Shown here piece after piece: positions 24,174-35,862 of a DNA stretch of 60,000 nucleotides. Every line of letters starts with the position of its first letter. The first letter of the stretch is position 1. The translations under genes and the position numbers were made by a program. The notes below the pieces were generated by a model. The model saw only the letters and a list, made by a program, of their open reading frames with translations. It was not told the DNA's origin and did no database searches. This DNA comes from Membranipora membranacea. Its lineage: Eukaryota; Bryozoa; Gymnolaemata; Cheilostomatida; Membraniporidae. The stretch lies in the NCBI GenBank assembly GCA_914767715.1, contig OU612067.1, positions 26,884,162 to 26,944,161 on the forward strand, written 5' to 3'.

Positions 24174-27100
24174 TCATTTAACTTTTGCTTTTGATGATCT
24201 CCTTGTAGGTGTTCTAGGAGACTTTTTTTTAGTCAAATCTTTCTTAGTAGCTTTCTTTGCTTCCTCCCTATTTTGCTCCACCTTTTTAGTTAACTTCTTG
24301 GCTGCTTTGAGTGCAAAAAAGTTTCTTCTCCATATTCCCCAACCAGACGTATCAATTTGGAGTAAATCCTCTGCCAAATATAAATCAACAGATAATATAA
24401 GTATGTATGTAAATATTGTGCGCTGTCAACTCCAACTCCATTGTATCGTAACCACATGTAAAGTAACACAGAATCAAATTGATTCAGCATGTAAGCTTCG
24501 TACCCCCAACGCAACCTAAACTGCCCCAGAATCCCTGGGTAATGAGGTCAATCTTATCATCCATTACCATAAGCCTGATCTCTCTTGAAACCTCAGAATG
24601 TTGCCTTCTGGGATTTATGTACGCATAAATCTTGGAGCATGCGCTCAAACCTGCCCAGTTATAATCAAAATCCACAGTCATGGTTTCTCTAACCATTGAG
24701 TAAGTAACTATATGCTATTACACATCGTTGAATAAGGTTAAAAATGTGGGCAGATTTGATAACTGCTGATTTTTGGTCTGGAAAAGGCAAAGAGTTAAAA
24801 GATGTATCTTACCGGATGACACATTTTTGATTGGTTGGTGTGGTGGTGTTTTTGTCACTGGTTTTGGCTCTTGTTTTGTTGCTGCAGCACCTTTCTTTGC
24901 AGATTGTCCCGTCTTAGATTTGGACTTATTCTTTTTGCTGGACTTGTTGTCCTTTTGTAGGCCTTTACCAATGTCGGATTTCCGCTTTACAAGACTATTA
25001 TCCGCCTTTGGCTCTGCCTTGGATGAGCTATGGATGACACCTTCTTCTTTCAACTGACCAGTCTTATGTTCTTCTTCTCTTGCTTCTTCTCTCGTCTCTA
25101 TTGTTGGAGACTCTGCCTCGATTTCCTCAGTTTTACCAAATAACCTGGAGAAGAAACTGGCGGGCTTGCTGCTAACAGCTTCAGACCTGGCCGGTTCTTG
25201 GTTGGCACTCACTGCCCCTGTGACTATGTTTTGGTTCGTAGTGATACTTTGTATGGCACCAGTATCTTCCTCGTACAGCTGTTGCTGCACTGTATTTAGC
25301 ATATTCTTTCCCTGGATCTGAACTTTATTTGAGTTGTCTTGTATTACTGTCTGCGGTGCTATAAAAACATTTTCGCCTTGGGTGTTTGATGCAAGCTGAC
25401 CTTGTTCAAATGATACAGACTGAGAATTGACAAGTATGTTTTGTTGAGGAGCTGATGCTCTGGCAGCATCCTGATGGACAGTCACTACCCCTGTGACTTT
25501 GTTTTGGTTCGTATTCAGACTCTGTGTGACACCTGTGTCTTGCTCATACAGCTGCTGCTGTGCAGCACTTGATGCTGCCTCGATTTCCTCAGTATTCCCA
25601 AATAACCTGGAGAAGAGACTGAATGGCTTGCTACTCACAGCTTCTGCTCTGGCCGGTTCTTGGTAGGCACTTACCACCCCTGTGACTTTGTTTTGGTTTG
25701 TATTCACACTTTGTCTGATGCCGACATCTTGCTCGTACAATTGCTGCTGTGTGTTACTTATTGTATTCTTTCCTTTGAGCCGTGCAGTATTTGAGTTGTC
25801 TTGTATTGCTGTCTGCGGTGCTTTAAGATAACTTTCTCTCTGAGTGGTTGATGCCAGCTGACCTTGTTCAAGTGACTGAGGATTGACAAGTGCATTCCAT
25901 TGAGGAGCTGATGATATGCCCGGTTCCTGGTAGGATTTCACTGTCCCTGTGACTTTGCTTTGAGGGGCTGATGATAACTGGGCCTGTCCTGTTCGTACCG
26001 CATATGAGGCTGTATTTTCTTTAACTACTCCGTCCCCTGCTCTGCCCCTGTCAATCGCTAATCCTTTCGTCCTCTCAATATTTCGATGATCAAGAGTGTC
26101 TCCTGCCCCTATGGCAGATTCTATAGGCTGTTTATTACTCTTGGAAGATTTTATGTTTGCGGCCACCAAATTTGGTTTGGCTGTTGATGGCTTTTCAGTT
26201 GCTTGATTGTTGGTCTGGTTTAAAATGACCTGGCTCTCATTCTTAGTTGTCCTGGAAGTCTTACGATTCCCACTTTTTCTCCTACTTCCTCTACTTCTAC
26301 CTGTATCTATATCTGGTTGTAACGGTTGTAACTTTGGCTTGGCTTTGGTACTAGTTAAGTTCAATTTATCCGATTCAATATTGATATCATGAATTGTTGT
26401 ATTGTTCTTTGGTTTGGGTTTGCTGGGATTCTCAAAGTCCTTATCTGCTGTTTCTTCAGTTGCCGCTTTATCTGAAAGACGGATACAACAGTTTTCAAAA
26501 AAGTATGGTATAGATAAATAAAACAACTCTCAAATATACCAACAACGATATACAATTAGTGTTGTATTTGCAGACTCTAGTGTGCTTTGTGAGACGATAT
26601 TATTATATTATTACATAGTCACACCTCCTTTCATTGTGAGATTTTCATTTTATTTCCGATTGTGTTATCAAAAAACAATATAAGTTGTAGCCGATCCATA
26701 CCTGAAACTGGTTGAACAATCATCAGTTGTTTTGCGCGCTGACGTGCTACTGAATAACAGATAGATAAAAAGAATCTGATTTTTTTAATTAAAACCAATC
26801 GAAATGGAACAGGTTTTGTGACAATGTCCGTGTATCAATCACGTTCTCAGGCCCCATTTGTGTTGGGCCTTCAAGATATTAGAAATGGCTAGTTTAGCAT
26901 CATCATCGGTATAAGATCACATTATAGTAGTATGTAAGTGGTATTATGATTGTGCACTGAGGATCTATGGGGTGTTTAAATCAAACTTCTTTGGCCCTGT
27001 ATCATATATTTCAACATCTTTGATGGTTCCAAGTACTTAGCAGGTGAACATATCACGAAGTGTACTGTAAAACATTTTAAGTCACCACGCACCTAAAACA

Positions 27101-28933
27101 ACTCATGAAAAATTTCAAAGACATAACCTCTGTGATAAATCCTGTCACTTACAAGTCACTATCTGTGGCCAACAAATCTGATTGAGGTTAGTATACATAC
27201 GGTAATCCTGGTAGATCTTTCTGTAGCAGAAGACACATGCAGCTATTAGCAGGACAAAAACAGCTATAATTATCACGATAGCATCCAAACCTAGTATTCC
27301 AACTATAGTATTTATCAGCGAATTCTGTGACAAAACTGCAAGAACAATTATTAACAGCAGTTAAAAAATTGGAAATATATGTCTAACCTGATAGTTGATT
27401 AAAGTACTCTAAATTAAATCTGTGTCGCCATGTTTCGATTGATATGACCAGATCTGTTTTTAATTATCATGTGATAAGAAAAGACAATCCTATGGCAATC
27501 ATCTGATAAAATTATCAACCCTATTTTCTCTTTTTTTTTCTTGGCCTGTTACAGTTTACAATTTGCTCTTTTAGGAGAGGGGTAAACAAAGTGTGAGATG
27601 TATAGCTTTTTTATACTAGTTGACTAAACTTTGACTTACCGTACCTTTGTAATTCACAAGTATAAAGTTTGCAGATGAGTCAAAGACAAGCGCTTGAGTT
27701 TGAGTGATGGATGACATCAGGGATGGGTTGGTTACTCCACACTTGTCAGTCGTTCCTCCATGGCTAGACCTGGAGTGACATATCGCTATAGCTTCCTCTG
27801 TTATGGCGTTGATGTATAAAAGTTTACCTGGTGACGTCCTCTCAAGGTCAAGTCTCTGTGTGACAAACAGATCGAACGGTGAGACAGCCAACATGTGCAT
27901 CCCAGAGCGAACTCCTTGCGTTATTACTTTACTACCTTTCTCATATGTCATCTTTATAACTGAAGATGTGGTTAGGAGATAAAACACTGGCCCCTTTTGA
28001 AGCGCTATATCTACAGGATGGTGATCCACCAATTTCTGATATTTGAACACAAGTTTTATGCTTTCAGCTTCGTGATCCATTAGATACATATCAGCTTCAC
28101 TCAAGTCGGCTCGACTTGTTAACAAGAGTAGATTTGTCCCAAAAGTTTTAAAAGTGAGAATCGAGTTTAGTTGGATCTGTCCAGCTGGGATACCTTTCTC
28201 AAAGTCTACCAAAGAGGTACCTCCATTACCAATCAAGCGTCTGTATGGTAAAGTAAACGATGGCTCCTCAAAGTCCTCAGTAGATATGGCTTTATTAGAT
28301 CCTGTCCCTCTGACTTTGAGATAGTTCCAATTGTCACAATGATACACCAGCGTATTGCTGTCAATTATTTTAGCTAGCATTTTTGTTTGTGTATTATCAC
28401 ACTTGAATGAGTTTGAAGGCTCGTGTAGCATGGCTGTGTTCTTGCTGCTGTTGTTTGCAGTAAGTGACAGGTTGAGAATTACAGCAAGGTGCCCCCTATT
28501 ACACACAAGCACTGTGAGAACATCGTCTCCGTTGCTTGATTTGGTAACTCCAAGTGATTCGATACAAGTCACATTTGACAGGCTTCCACTTTTCAAACCG
28601 CCCAGTAATACCACATCTCCAAACTCTACAGCTGCTCTGCGGTGAAACAACAGAATTTTACGAAGGTTCATTTTCAAAGACGCATTCTGCAGTCTGTAGA
28701 TATAATGTAGCAAATGTGTTGGCTGTGATTGGTTGGGATCTGGCCAATCAGAACCTACATATTGGATACACATGGTGATAATTCTCAAATAGAAATTTAA
28801 TACAAAGATTTGGCGAGAGACTTTGCAAACTTTAGAGTAGTAGCTTGTGAAAATTTTAGAGCATAACTTACCGCAGATATATGATCCACATACTCAAGAG
28901 TAACCCAAGATATAAACCGTGGCTGCCTGTCAT
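24174..28933 (-). CDS. Receptor R1: NHL-like ectodomain, one TM segment, long repeat-built cytoplasmic tail (about 1,014 aa)
   Basis: Minus-strand exons 28933-28872, 28636-27645, 27335-27201, 26471-24813 and 24370-24174 join in frame (phases 2,1,1,1) and end in TGA. Exon 3 can also extend to 27153 using a better donor (GTAAGT), giving about 1,030 aa. Exon 1 codes a signal peptide starting MTGSHGLYLG, aligned with R2 and R3. The ectodomain (to about residue 351) shows degenerate NHL strands (GPVFYLL, MLAVSPFDLFVTQ, KLLYINAITEEA). The TM segment is about 370-390 (IVIIIAVFVLLIAACVF). The tail contains two alternating repeat types, A-B-A-B. Each has a V-T-G start; the A and first B units end in QQQLYE(Q/E)D, and B units carry SRLFG-x-TEEIEA. 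The last exon is basic, ending KKKSPRTPTRRSSKAKVK. The family was not recognised; it is likely a surface receptor or adhesion protein whose tail binds many partners. Confidence 0.75.
28706..28760. repeat. Copy of the ATTGG-rich dispersed element in R1 intron 1
   Basis: It carries TGTGTTGGCTGTGATTGG on the left and CCAATCAGAACC on the right, similar to 23971-24032. Boundaries are approximate. Confidence 0.45.
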
Positions 28934-29860
28934 CGTCCAAATGTGCAAGATGTTGTTGTCATGAGACGACCTTTGAAAAAAAAAACAGTTTTTTTTGCAT
29001 AAGTACGCCAAACATAAAGCTGACAATCAAATCAATTGCAAACAATGATGCAACAGAATGTTTATAAAAGTTGGATCAGTTTTGAATTTCAATGACACTA
29101 TTTCCGTAATACATTATTATCTGTCTAGTCCACAAATGAATTGTAAGATATGCCAGATCTACTTCAGTAGTTAGTAGTTACCTTCTCAATATGTAAGAGC
29201 AAACAAGTCTTCATCATTATTAGTTGACACTCTTCCCATAAGCTAGGTCGCCCTTATGAATTAGTAAGTCTCCAGTTAATCATAGCATCCACCTTATAGT
29301 GGAAAATTGATTTTCAGCAATGATATTGAACATGACACCACACATATTCAATGTATTGAAAACACATCAAACAAAATAAATTGTAAACGATTGTCTGACC
29401 GCCTCCATAATGCTCAATCAAAACCTCTTAGAACAACAACAGGTGTTTAATGTCTATGTTTTACACTGGTGTGAAACTGTTCAACAGCTACCCTTTTGAT
29501 GATTGTACAGGATTTAGGTGAAGCCCCAAGTCTACACTGGCTGTCACCTCTGGGTCCATGGTCAGCGGCGACAAACATCACTACAGTATTTGGACTGTCT
29601 AGTTAGGCCCTTGCCTTCAATCATTGAGCCATTATTCCAAATTAGTTTATTGAACTACTAAATTAAATAGCATTTAAAAAAATCAAATCGGGATTTATCA
29701 TGTAGAGAGAGTGTGTTACAGTAAATGATATAGATCTATAAATCAGTCCAGCACATCCTCATGCACTCGATGCACGATGCTCAATGCTCCTGACGCACTT
29801 GATATTTACAGTCACCTATTCATCATCTTGTTTCTTACTTATATTATCTATCCTTCATTA
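28934..29860. other. Intergenic stretch between R1 and R2
   Basis: No gene was seen. Parts at about 29040-29110 and 29300-29770 resemble 36219-36300 and 36540-37030 (for example GTCCAGCACATCCTCA near the R2 and R3 3' ends), so the 3' flank was copied together with the receptor gene. It should contain the R1 promoter and the R2 3' end. Confidence 0.5.
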
Positions 29861-32800
29861 TTATTTCTGCTTCAGACTGTTTTTAGCTTTACTTTTATCC
29901 TGATCTTTCGTTTTTGACTTCACGTTTTTACTTTGCTGTTTCACACTAGATTTTCTCCTCTGCTTGTCTTCTTTTTTGCCTTCTTTTGTGTCTCCTTTTT
30001 TGCCTTTGTTTCTGCTTTCTTTCCTGCCTTCTTTTTTGACCTGCTGTTGATCTTTAGATTTCACTGGAGCTGCATAGAGGTCTCCATACTGCTCGTATTC
30101 AGTTGGAACATTTTGTTTTTCTAATTCATCATCTTGAAAATATCAAACACGTACTTTGTTGATTATTACTCATTCAAAGTTTACGACAACATTTTTTTCC
30201 CTTTTTTTGTTTTCTTGGAAGGCTGATTTTGTAAAACATTCTCATCGAATGAAAATTATGCCAATAAAGTAAAAACAAAAATGTGAAAATAATCAGAGGA
30301 TGTTGGCAATAAACACCACTGTATTGATTTTCATTTCATTATTCAGCTCCCTGGCCTGTTCTGACAAGCTGGGTTGCTTTGGTGGGAGGGAAACGAGCAT
30401 GCTAGCCCTTGCAGCAAAGTTTTCTCCCTCTCAATCAGAAGAGCAAAACTTGTCACGACAGCCTACTCAGTGCCTTACATTACATTCTGTTGTGTCGTAC
30501 ATGAAATCAACAAAGGGGCATAACATTGAAAAATTATTCCAGCCTTCAGTTATAGCAGTAAACCATGAGGACATCGAATACAAAGAAAAGAGAAGATTAA
30601 AATTTGATGATAACCAGAAAAGTACTTACTGGATTTTTCTGGGTGCTGTTCCATACTCTTCATTCTCTTTCTGCGCTTTTGCCCTAAATCTGAAATATGA
30701 TTCGCATAATTATAATATTCAACCCTGGGAGAAAAATGGGCGACAGCTTATGACAGAAGTTTGAGCTCACAAATATGGGACATTTATAGGACATAGTTTG
30801 GGTATTCTAACAATGGAAAACCCATAAACATATAAATACTATTTATATAATACATATAAATAGTATTTATATGTTTATGGGAAAGCCTAATTATATCTTC
30901 TGTCTTACTGTCTAAATGGTCTAAACAGTGGAATGTACTTAATATCATCCTACCGTTCTCCGGGTAGATCCTGGTTGAATCTTGCTCTCGTCTCTTTCCT
31001 AGAAATAACCAAGATAAATATATATTTGTATATAGATATATATCATGAAAGTGTAACGTAACAAGTATTACAGTAATAAGCTTTAACAAACAATTTTTGC
31101 AGGATCTTATTTTGAACACCCATACCACAGCAAAGGTATTGTGTTTCACTGTAAATGTGGGGAGAAATGTGTTGAAGGCTTTCCATTTGATTTGGAAACA
31201 ATCAATTTTGGAGTTTCCCTTTCGATGGTATTATTGAGTGGCTGCACTGAGGGCTATTTAAATAGACATATAAATTAGTAAGTCTATGACTGTGAGAGCC
31301 ATCAACACATTCTGTTCTGGGGATGGTGAGAGGGCAAGACTGGTTTGAGTGTTTGCTATTCACTGCTTCAGGAGTTGTGGGTTGAGTTTCGTTGGGTAGC
31401 TTTCTAGTTCAGGTCATTTTGATGGTGTAAACCAAAAAAATAAACTTACTTGCTGATCTGCATGATTTTATACCACAGACAAGAGACAAGATTGTTGTTC
31501 CTAAAAGAGTTCCTCCTGCAGTCAAGATCACATTCAGTCCAAGTACAAACTCATTCTTCTCCTGTCCTATCTCAGTCACTGTAACATTCATCTTCGGTAC
31601 ATGTGTAGGTGTAGCCTCCTCCGTAACATAAGTAACATCTAATAAGAAAGGTGATGAGCTTTGCATATTAGAATTTTAGCTACGGAGTTAATCACTTGTT
31701 TCGCTACAGTCCGCCATCTTGGTTATGGTTATGACAGACCTCAACGCTTTCCAGGGACTTCATTTGCTTGAATACTGTTGCGAAGAACAAGAACATGACA
31801 TGAAGACGAGCTTTCAACTTTGACTTTTTAACTTATTCCCAGAATTTTACAATGTTACGCTTACCTTCAAAAGACAACAGCCTCAATATATACTTTTTAT
31901 CAGCAACAATGACCTGTCTGCTGTTGACGGGTATGAGATATGTTGGTTCTTCGATACCGCATTGCTGAAACCTGCCTGGGGTGTCAGATGTGGCGTGACA
32001 GATAGTGACAGTCTGTTTTGTATCAGAGTCCAAGTATACAAGCTTACCAGACTCCCCACCCTTCGCGGATTCATATTGGGTGAAGAAAATATCCGTAGGG
32101 GAAACGGCCAATAAAGAACGTCCATACACAACATTTTCAGTTAAGATCCTACTTTCTCCATCTTTAGTGATTTCTATCACATTGGTAGCTATTAGTAAGA
32201 AGTAGACAGGACCGTAATGGGCACTTATATCAGCGAGCTTGAGATAAGTACGATCTGATTTATCAAATGTGTACACATACTCAATCGTTCCTCTGAAGTA
32301 GTACAATGTATACATTTTGAAGCTAGCTCTGTCCTCAGGCTCCGTCACGAATATGATGCGATCAGTCAGAGTGGTGAAGTCTACTATTTTGTCTATTTTG
32401 ACATCCTTGAATGCATATTGACCACGGCTAAACGCTCTAGAGGATATGTCTTTACTGCCATTGCCTATGAAAATATTTCTTTTGGTGAGCTTAAAAGCAT
32501 TTAACTGCCTGTCTTGCTCCAAATCCATCACAGTTAGAGGTTTACCTGTTCCTGTTGAGGCGATCGCCAAATGATTCCATGATTTACAATGATAAACGAG
32601 ATGCGTTTTGTCTAGCACTTTAATAGTCAGTTCAGATCTCCTATTTGGGCATGCGTGATCCTCATAGCCTGATGTCAATTGAGGGATTCTTTTTATTGAA
32701 GGGTCCAGGGATATATTTAGTAGTAGTCTGTAGTGGCTGCCAGCGCATATTATACCATTGAGGAGGCTATGTTCTGTTTGTAGACCAGCTTTTATTTCTT

Positions 32801-35800
32801 CTAATGGTTCTATACATGTTATTGATGTTGTTTCCATCCGTCCGACATCCTCAACAGTGACTGAATCATGATCAATAGTGGATCTACAGTTTGGAAGAGA
32901 TTGTCAGTGTGGCAGTTTACAAAACATTGTCCTGTGACCAAAATGAAATTCATTGTTGCCCAGGTTGGTGGTAGAAGTATTTTCTTATGGCGAGGATGGG
33001 AGCATTTAATTTCATTTATTTGAATTCGTGGATCAGAGTTAAAATACACAATTTGGCTATTTGTGGAGATATATCATCAGTATAAAACTTTGTGTCAGTA
33101 ATTTGATCTAGTTAAAAATCTAGCAGCTTCAAGGTTATGCATCGATTGGCACCCCAGTATATTAGGTAATACACCTGTAATTGGGTGAAGGTCAACTTGT
33201 TGCACCCATCCTCCAAAATAAAATGACTAGTATGCTGAAGACAAATCAGGACCCAGGCAAGTTGATAGTACTGCAGTCAGTAATATTGAGGCATGAAAAT
33301 GTTGCCTGTTGTATTTGCAATTGAAATTTTGGTGATTTGAGGTTTTAAATAATTTTAGCAAAATCAATTTGGGGCGCTTTATGCAGACAAGTCAGTTGAG
33401 GCAAAATTGGCTGGAAAACCTGTAAAAATGCACTTGCTCCGTTTGATTGAGCGCCAAAAAAATTTGACAACCGTTTTTCTTTCAATACTCTCAAGTATGT
33501 CAGAGCAGAAGCAGACCATCGTTTTGAGTGGTCTGGTTAAAGAATTGAAAGAAGCTGAAGCAGGCTTTTGGAGGTGAGGGGGGTGGGCTGGTGGCTTGTC
33601 CTGTATGAACTAGGTTAACATAATAATATTGGTACTAAGAAGATATGTGTTGGAAAAGAGTGCTGGGTTAGTTGAGCAACATGCCATCAACTGTTGACCC
33701 CTGAATCCGCTCTTGACCCCAAAAACCCGATACTGCCAGCTGTTAACCCAAAACTTCGAGCTACAAACCCCAAAATGTGAGCTGCAAACCCAAAACTTCA
33801 TTCATGCTGCAATCCCCAAACTGTGAGCTGCAAACCCCAAAGTGCGAACTGCAAACCCCAAACATTGACCCTCAAACCCCAAAAAATGACCCCCAAACCC
33901 CAAAAACTGACCCCCAAACCCCAAAAACTGACTTCTAAACACCAAACCCTCGTTTATGACCCCCAAACCCCAGAAAGTAGGCCGTGAACCCCAGAGTGTA
34001 GGCTGCAAACCCCAAACTGCAAACTGCAAACCCCAAATATTGACCCCGAACCTGACCCCTAAACCCCAAAAGCTGACCCCAAAACCCCAAATTTGGCTCG
34101 CATACCTCAGGCTGCCAACCCCAAACCCCAATATTACACCCCAATCCTCAATCAATATGACTATACTATATATGTTAACCTCATAAAACACTTCGCCTGG
34201 TGCTTACAGCACATGAATTTGCACCTGTCGGGCAAGTCCGGACTTGCTCTCTCTTCTTCTTTATAAGACTCTAACTAGATTTAAGTGTGTTGAATTAATG
34301 AGTGTCTCATTGAATGCATTTCTGAAGGTCAAAACCCCACCCCATTACTCAATAAACAACTATATCTTCAGTCAATGGGTCATTATTTGAAGTTATCTCC
34401 CCGCTTGACAAGGAAAAGTTACTTCCAAATGACATGTATACGTCATACTTTAGCTTAACATCTCTTCTGTCTTATGTCTGTAGACAACCTGAGCCGTGGC
34501 TGCAGACTTTGCTGATGATGGTCATGAACATTGTATATCTGTAAGCTGCGACCAAAGCAAGATACCATTTTAGAGACCAATAAGGGAGCAAAGCCTGACA
34601 AGGTGAGTTTTGAGGGCAACGGTCTTATGGTCAAATGGCCGTGGCCAGTCACGCTATGGATGGATCGCCTCCGAACTTCGCGACATGCTAGCGTACCAAC
34701 AGAGGTCTTATGTGACCAACTTTGAAGACCCGTTACCGTCAGTCCGGTCACTATTAGGTAATACACCTGTAATTGGGTGAAGGTCAACTTGTTGCACCCA
34801 TCCTCCAAAATAAAATGACTAGTATGCTGAAGACAAATCAGGACCCAGGCAAGTTGATAGTACTGCAGTCAGTAATATTGAGGCATGAAAATGTTGCCTG
34901 TTGTATTTGCAATTGAAATTTTGGTGATTTGAGGTTTTAAATAATTTTAGCAAAATCAATTTGGGGCGCTTTATGCAGACAAGTCAGTTGAGGCAAAATT
35001 GGCTGGAAAACCTGTAAAAATGCACTTGCTCCGTTTGATTGAGCGCCAAAAAAATTTGACAACCGTTTTTCTTTCAATACTCTCAAGTATGTCAGAGCAG
35101 AAGCAGACCATCGTTTTGAGTGGTCTGGTTAAAGAATTGAAAGAAGCTGAAGCAGGCTTTTGGAGGTGAGAAGTCAACATAATTTGCATGTAAAGCAATG
35201 GGGAAATAAATAGAGGTGTTGGACCGTAACACCCTTCACAAACCTCAGGCAAGCTTCTTGACTAAAGTTTTACTAGTGGTCAGCTGTAGCAGCACTGAGC
35301 TGTTGGACCAATCAAAGATGGATAGTGTGTTCAAGCAACCATACATAGAATAGACATATAATATACCTGTTCAGGATCTGTTATGTTCCCCTAATCCATT
35401 AATGGCCATGAATATAAATATATCAGTGCATAGAATAGTCTAATAATCGGCACAGCCTAAAACATTTTTAATATAATCTTTTATCGCTCGTTAATGATGT
35501 AGTTCAAAAAATAATGAATTGCTCGTTTTACATGACTTGACATGGTTGGATGTGTGATTTTGACTATGATATGTTCATGAATGAAGACTAACTAACTATC
35601 ACATGACCCTCCCTGGTAGACAAGAGAGAGATTAGTAAGGCACTCAACTTCAAGCTGTCTGGGGCCAACAGTGTACGACCAATATGGCGAATCTTATTGA
35701 AAGTTTGCTTTCTGGGATCAAAACATGCGACTGCAGGCTATTATTATGCTATCTCCCACGTACACATACACATGCGGTCATGCTCGTGTCAACAACTTAC

Positions 35801-35862
35801 CGTGTGACTAATGAGCACATGCTTAGCAGTACCACACGAATCACGTTGTCATATCCTGTCAT
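29861..35862 (-). CDS. Receptor R2: NHL-like ectodomain, one TM segment, short lysine-rich tail (548 aa)
   Basis: Minus-strand exons 35862-35801, 32883-31865, 31638-31450, 30998-30954, 30689-30630 and 30132-29861 join in frame (phases 2,1,1,1,1) and end in TAA. Exon 1 (62 nt, as in R1 and R3) codes a signal peptide starting MTGYDNVIRVVLLSM. The ectodomain exon holds about 340 residues with NHL-like strands (YGPVYFLLIATNVIEIT, LLAVSPTDIFFTQ, RQVIVADKKYILRLLSF) and several paired cysteines. The TM segment is about 391-413 (FVLGLNVILTAGGTLLG...). Two small cytoplasmic exons (45 and 60 nt) precede the last one. The last exon starts with acidic and tyrosine-containing sequence (EYEQYGDLYAAPVK) and then turns lysine-rich. 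It is very close to R3 in the ectodomain. Intron 1 is 2.9 kb and contains a minisatellite and a duplicated 419-bp block. Role unknown; likely a cell-surface receptor. Confidence 0.8.
30353..30464. mobile_element. Foldback (MITE-like) element in R2 intron 5
   Basis: The left end is GGCCTGTTCTGACAAGCT and the right end (GCAAAACTTGTCACGACAGCC) is an imperfect reverse complement. A related element lies at the matching place in R3 (37676-37800), and an independent shorter one at 41461-41523. Confidence 0.5.
30821..30881. repeat. Perfect inverted repeat, 28-bp arms, in R2 intron 4
   Basis: Arms 30821-30848 and 30854-30881 are exact reverse complements around a 5-base loop (AATAC). The AT-rich stem opens with CCCATAAACATATAAATACT. 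No intact counterpart was seen at the matching place in R3. Confidence 0.9.
33160..33578 (+). repeat. 419-bp direct repeat, copy 1 (R2 intron 1)
   Basis: Apparently identical to 34752-35170. It holds an open stretch of 71 codons on the plus strand (33359-33573), preceded by TTTTAG and followed by GTGAGG, like an internal exon. Confidence 0.9.
33700..34150. repeat. C-rich minisatellite, about 20-22-base units
   Basis: Imperfect tandem units of the form TGACCCCCAAACCCCAAAAA or CTGCAAACCCCAAA run for about 450 bases. The plus strand is almost free of G runs; the minus strand is GGGGTTTGGGG-like and could form G-quadruplexes. Since R2 is transcribed leftward, the G-rich strand is the RNA-like strand of its intron 1. 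Open frames through it encode low-complexity Gly/Phe/Leu repeats and are artefacts. Confidence 0.85.
34752..35170 (+). repeat. 419-bp direct repeat, copy 2 (R2 intron 1)
   Basis: An apparently exact copy of 33160-33578, 1,592 bases away, with the minisatellite between them. The exon-like open stretch is at 34951-35165. Confidence 0.9.

Noticed and set aside
24484-24696. 70-codon minus-strand open frame between the last two R1 exons
   Set aside because: Not needed for a phase-consistent R1 model and its borders are poor; left as intron, though an alternative exon is not excluded.
30300-30764. 154-codon open frame on the plus strand
   Set aside because: Antisense to R2 exon 30689-30630 and through a foldback element; no recognisable protein features.
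33700-34150. CRISPR-like array
   Set aside because: Regular C-rich units without unique spacers in a eukaryotic intron; a minisatellite, not CRISPR.
33802-34191. 129-codon open frame on the minus strand
   Set aside because: It lies inside the C-rich minisatellite and encodes Gly/Phe/Leu repeats; open only because the repeat lacks stops.
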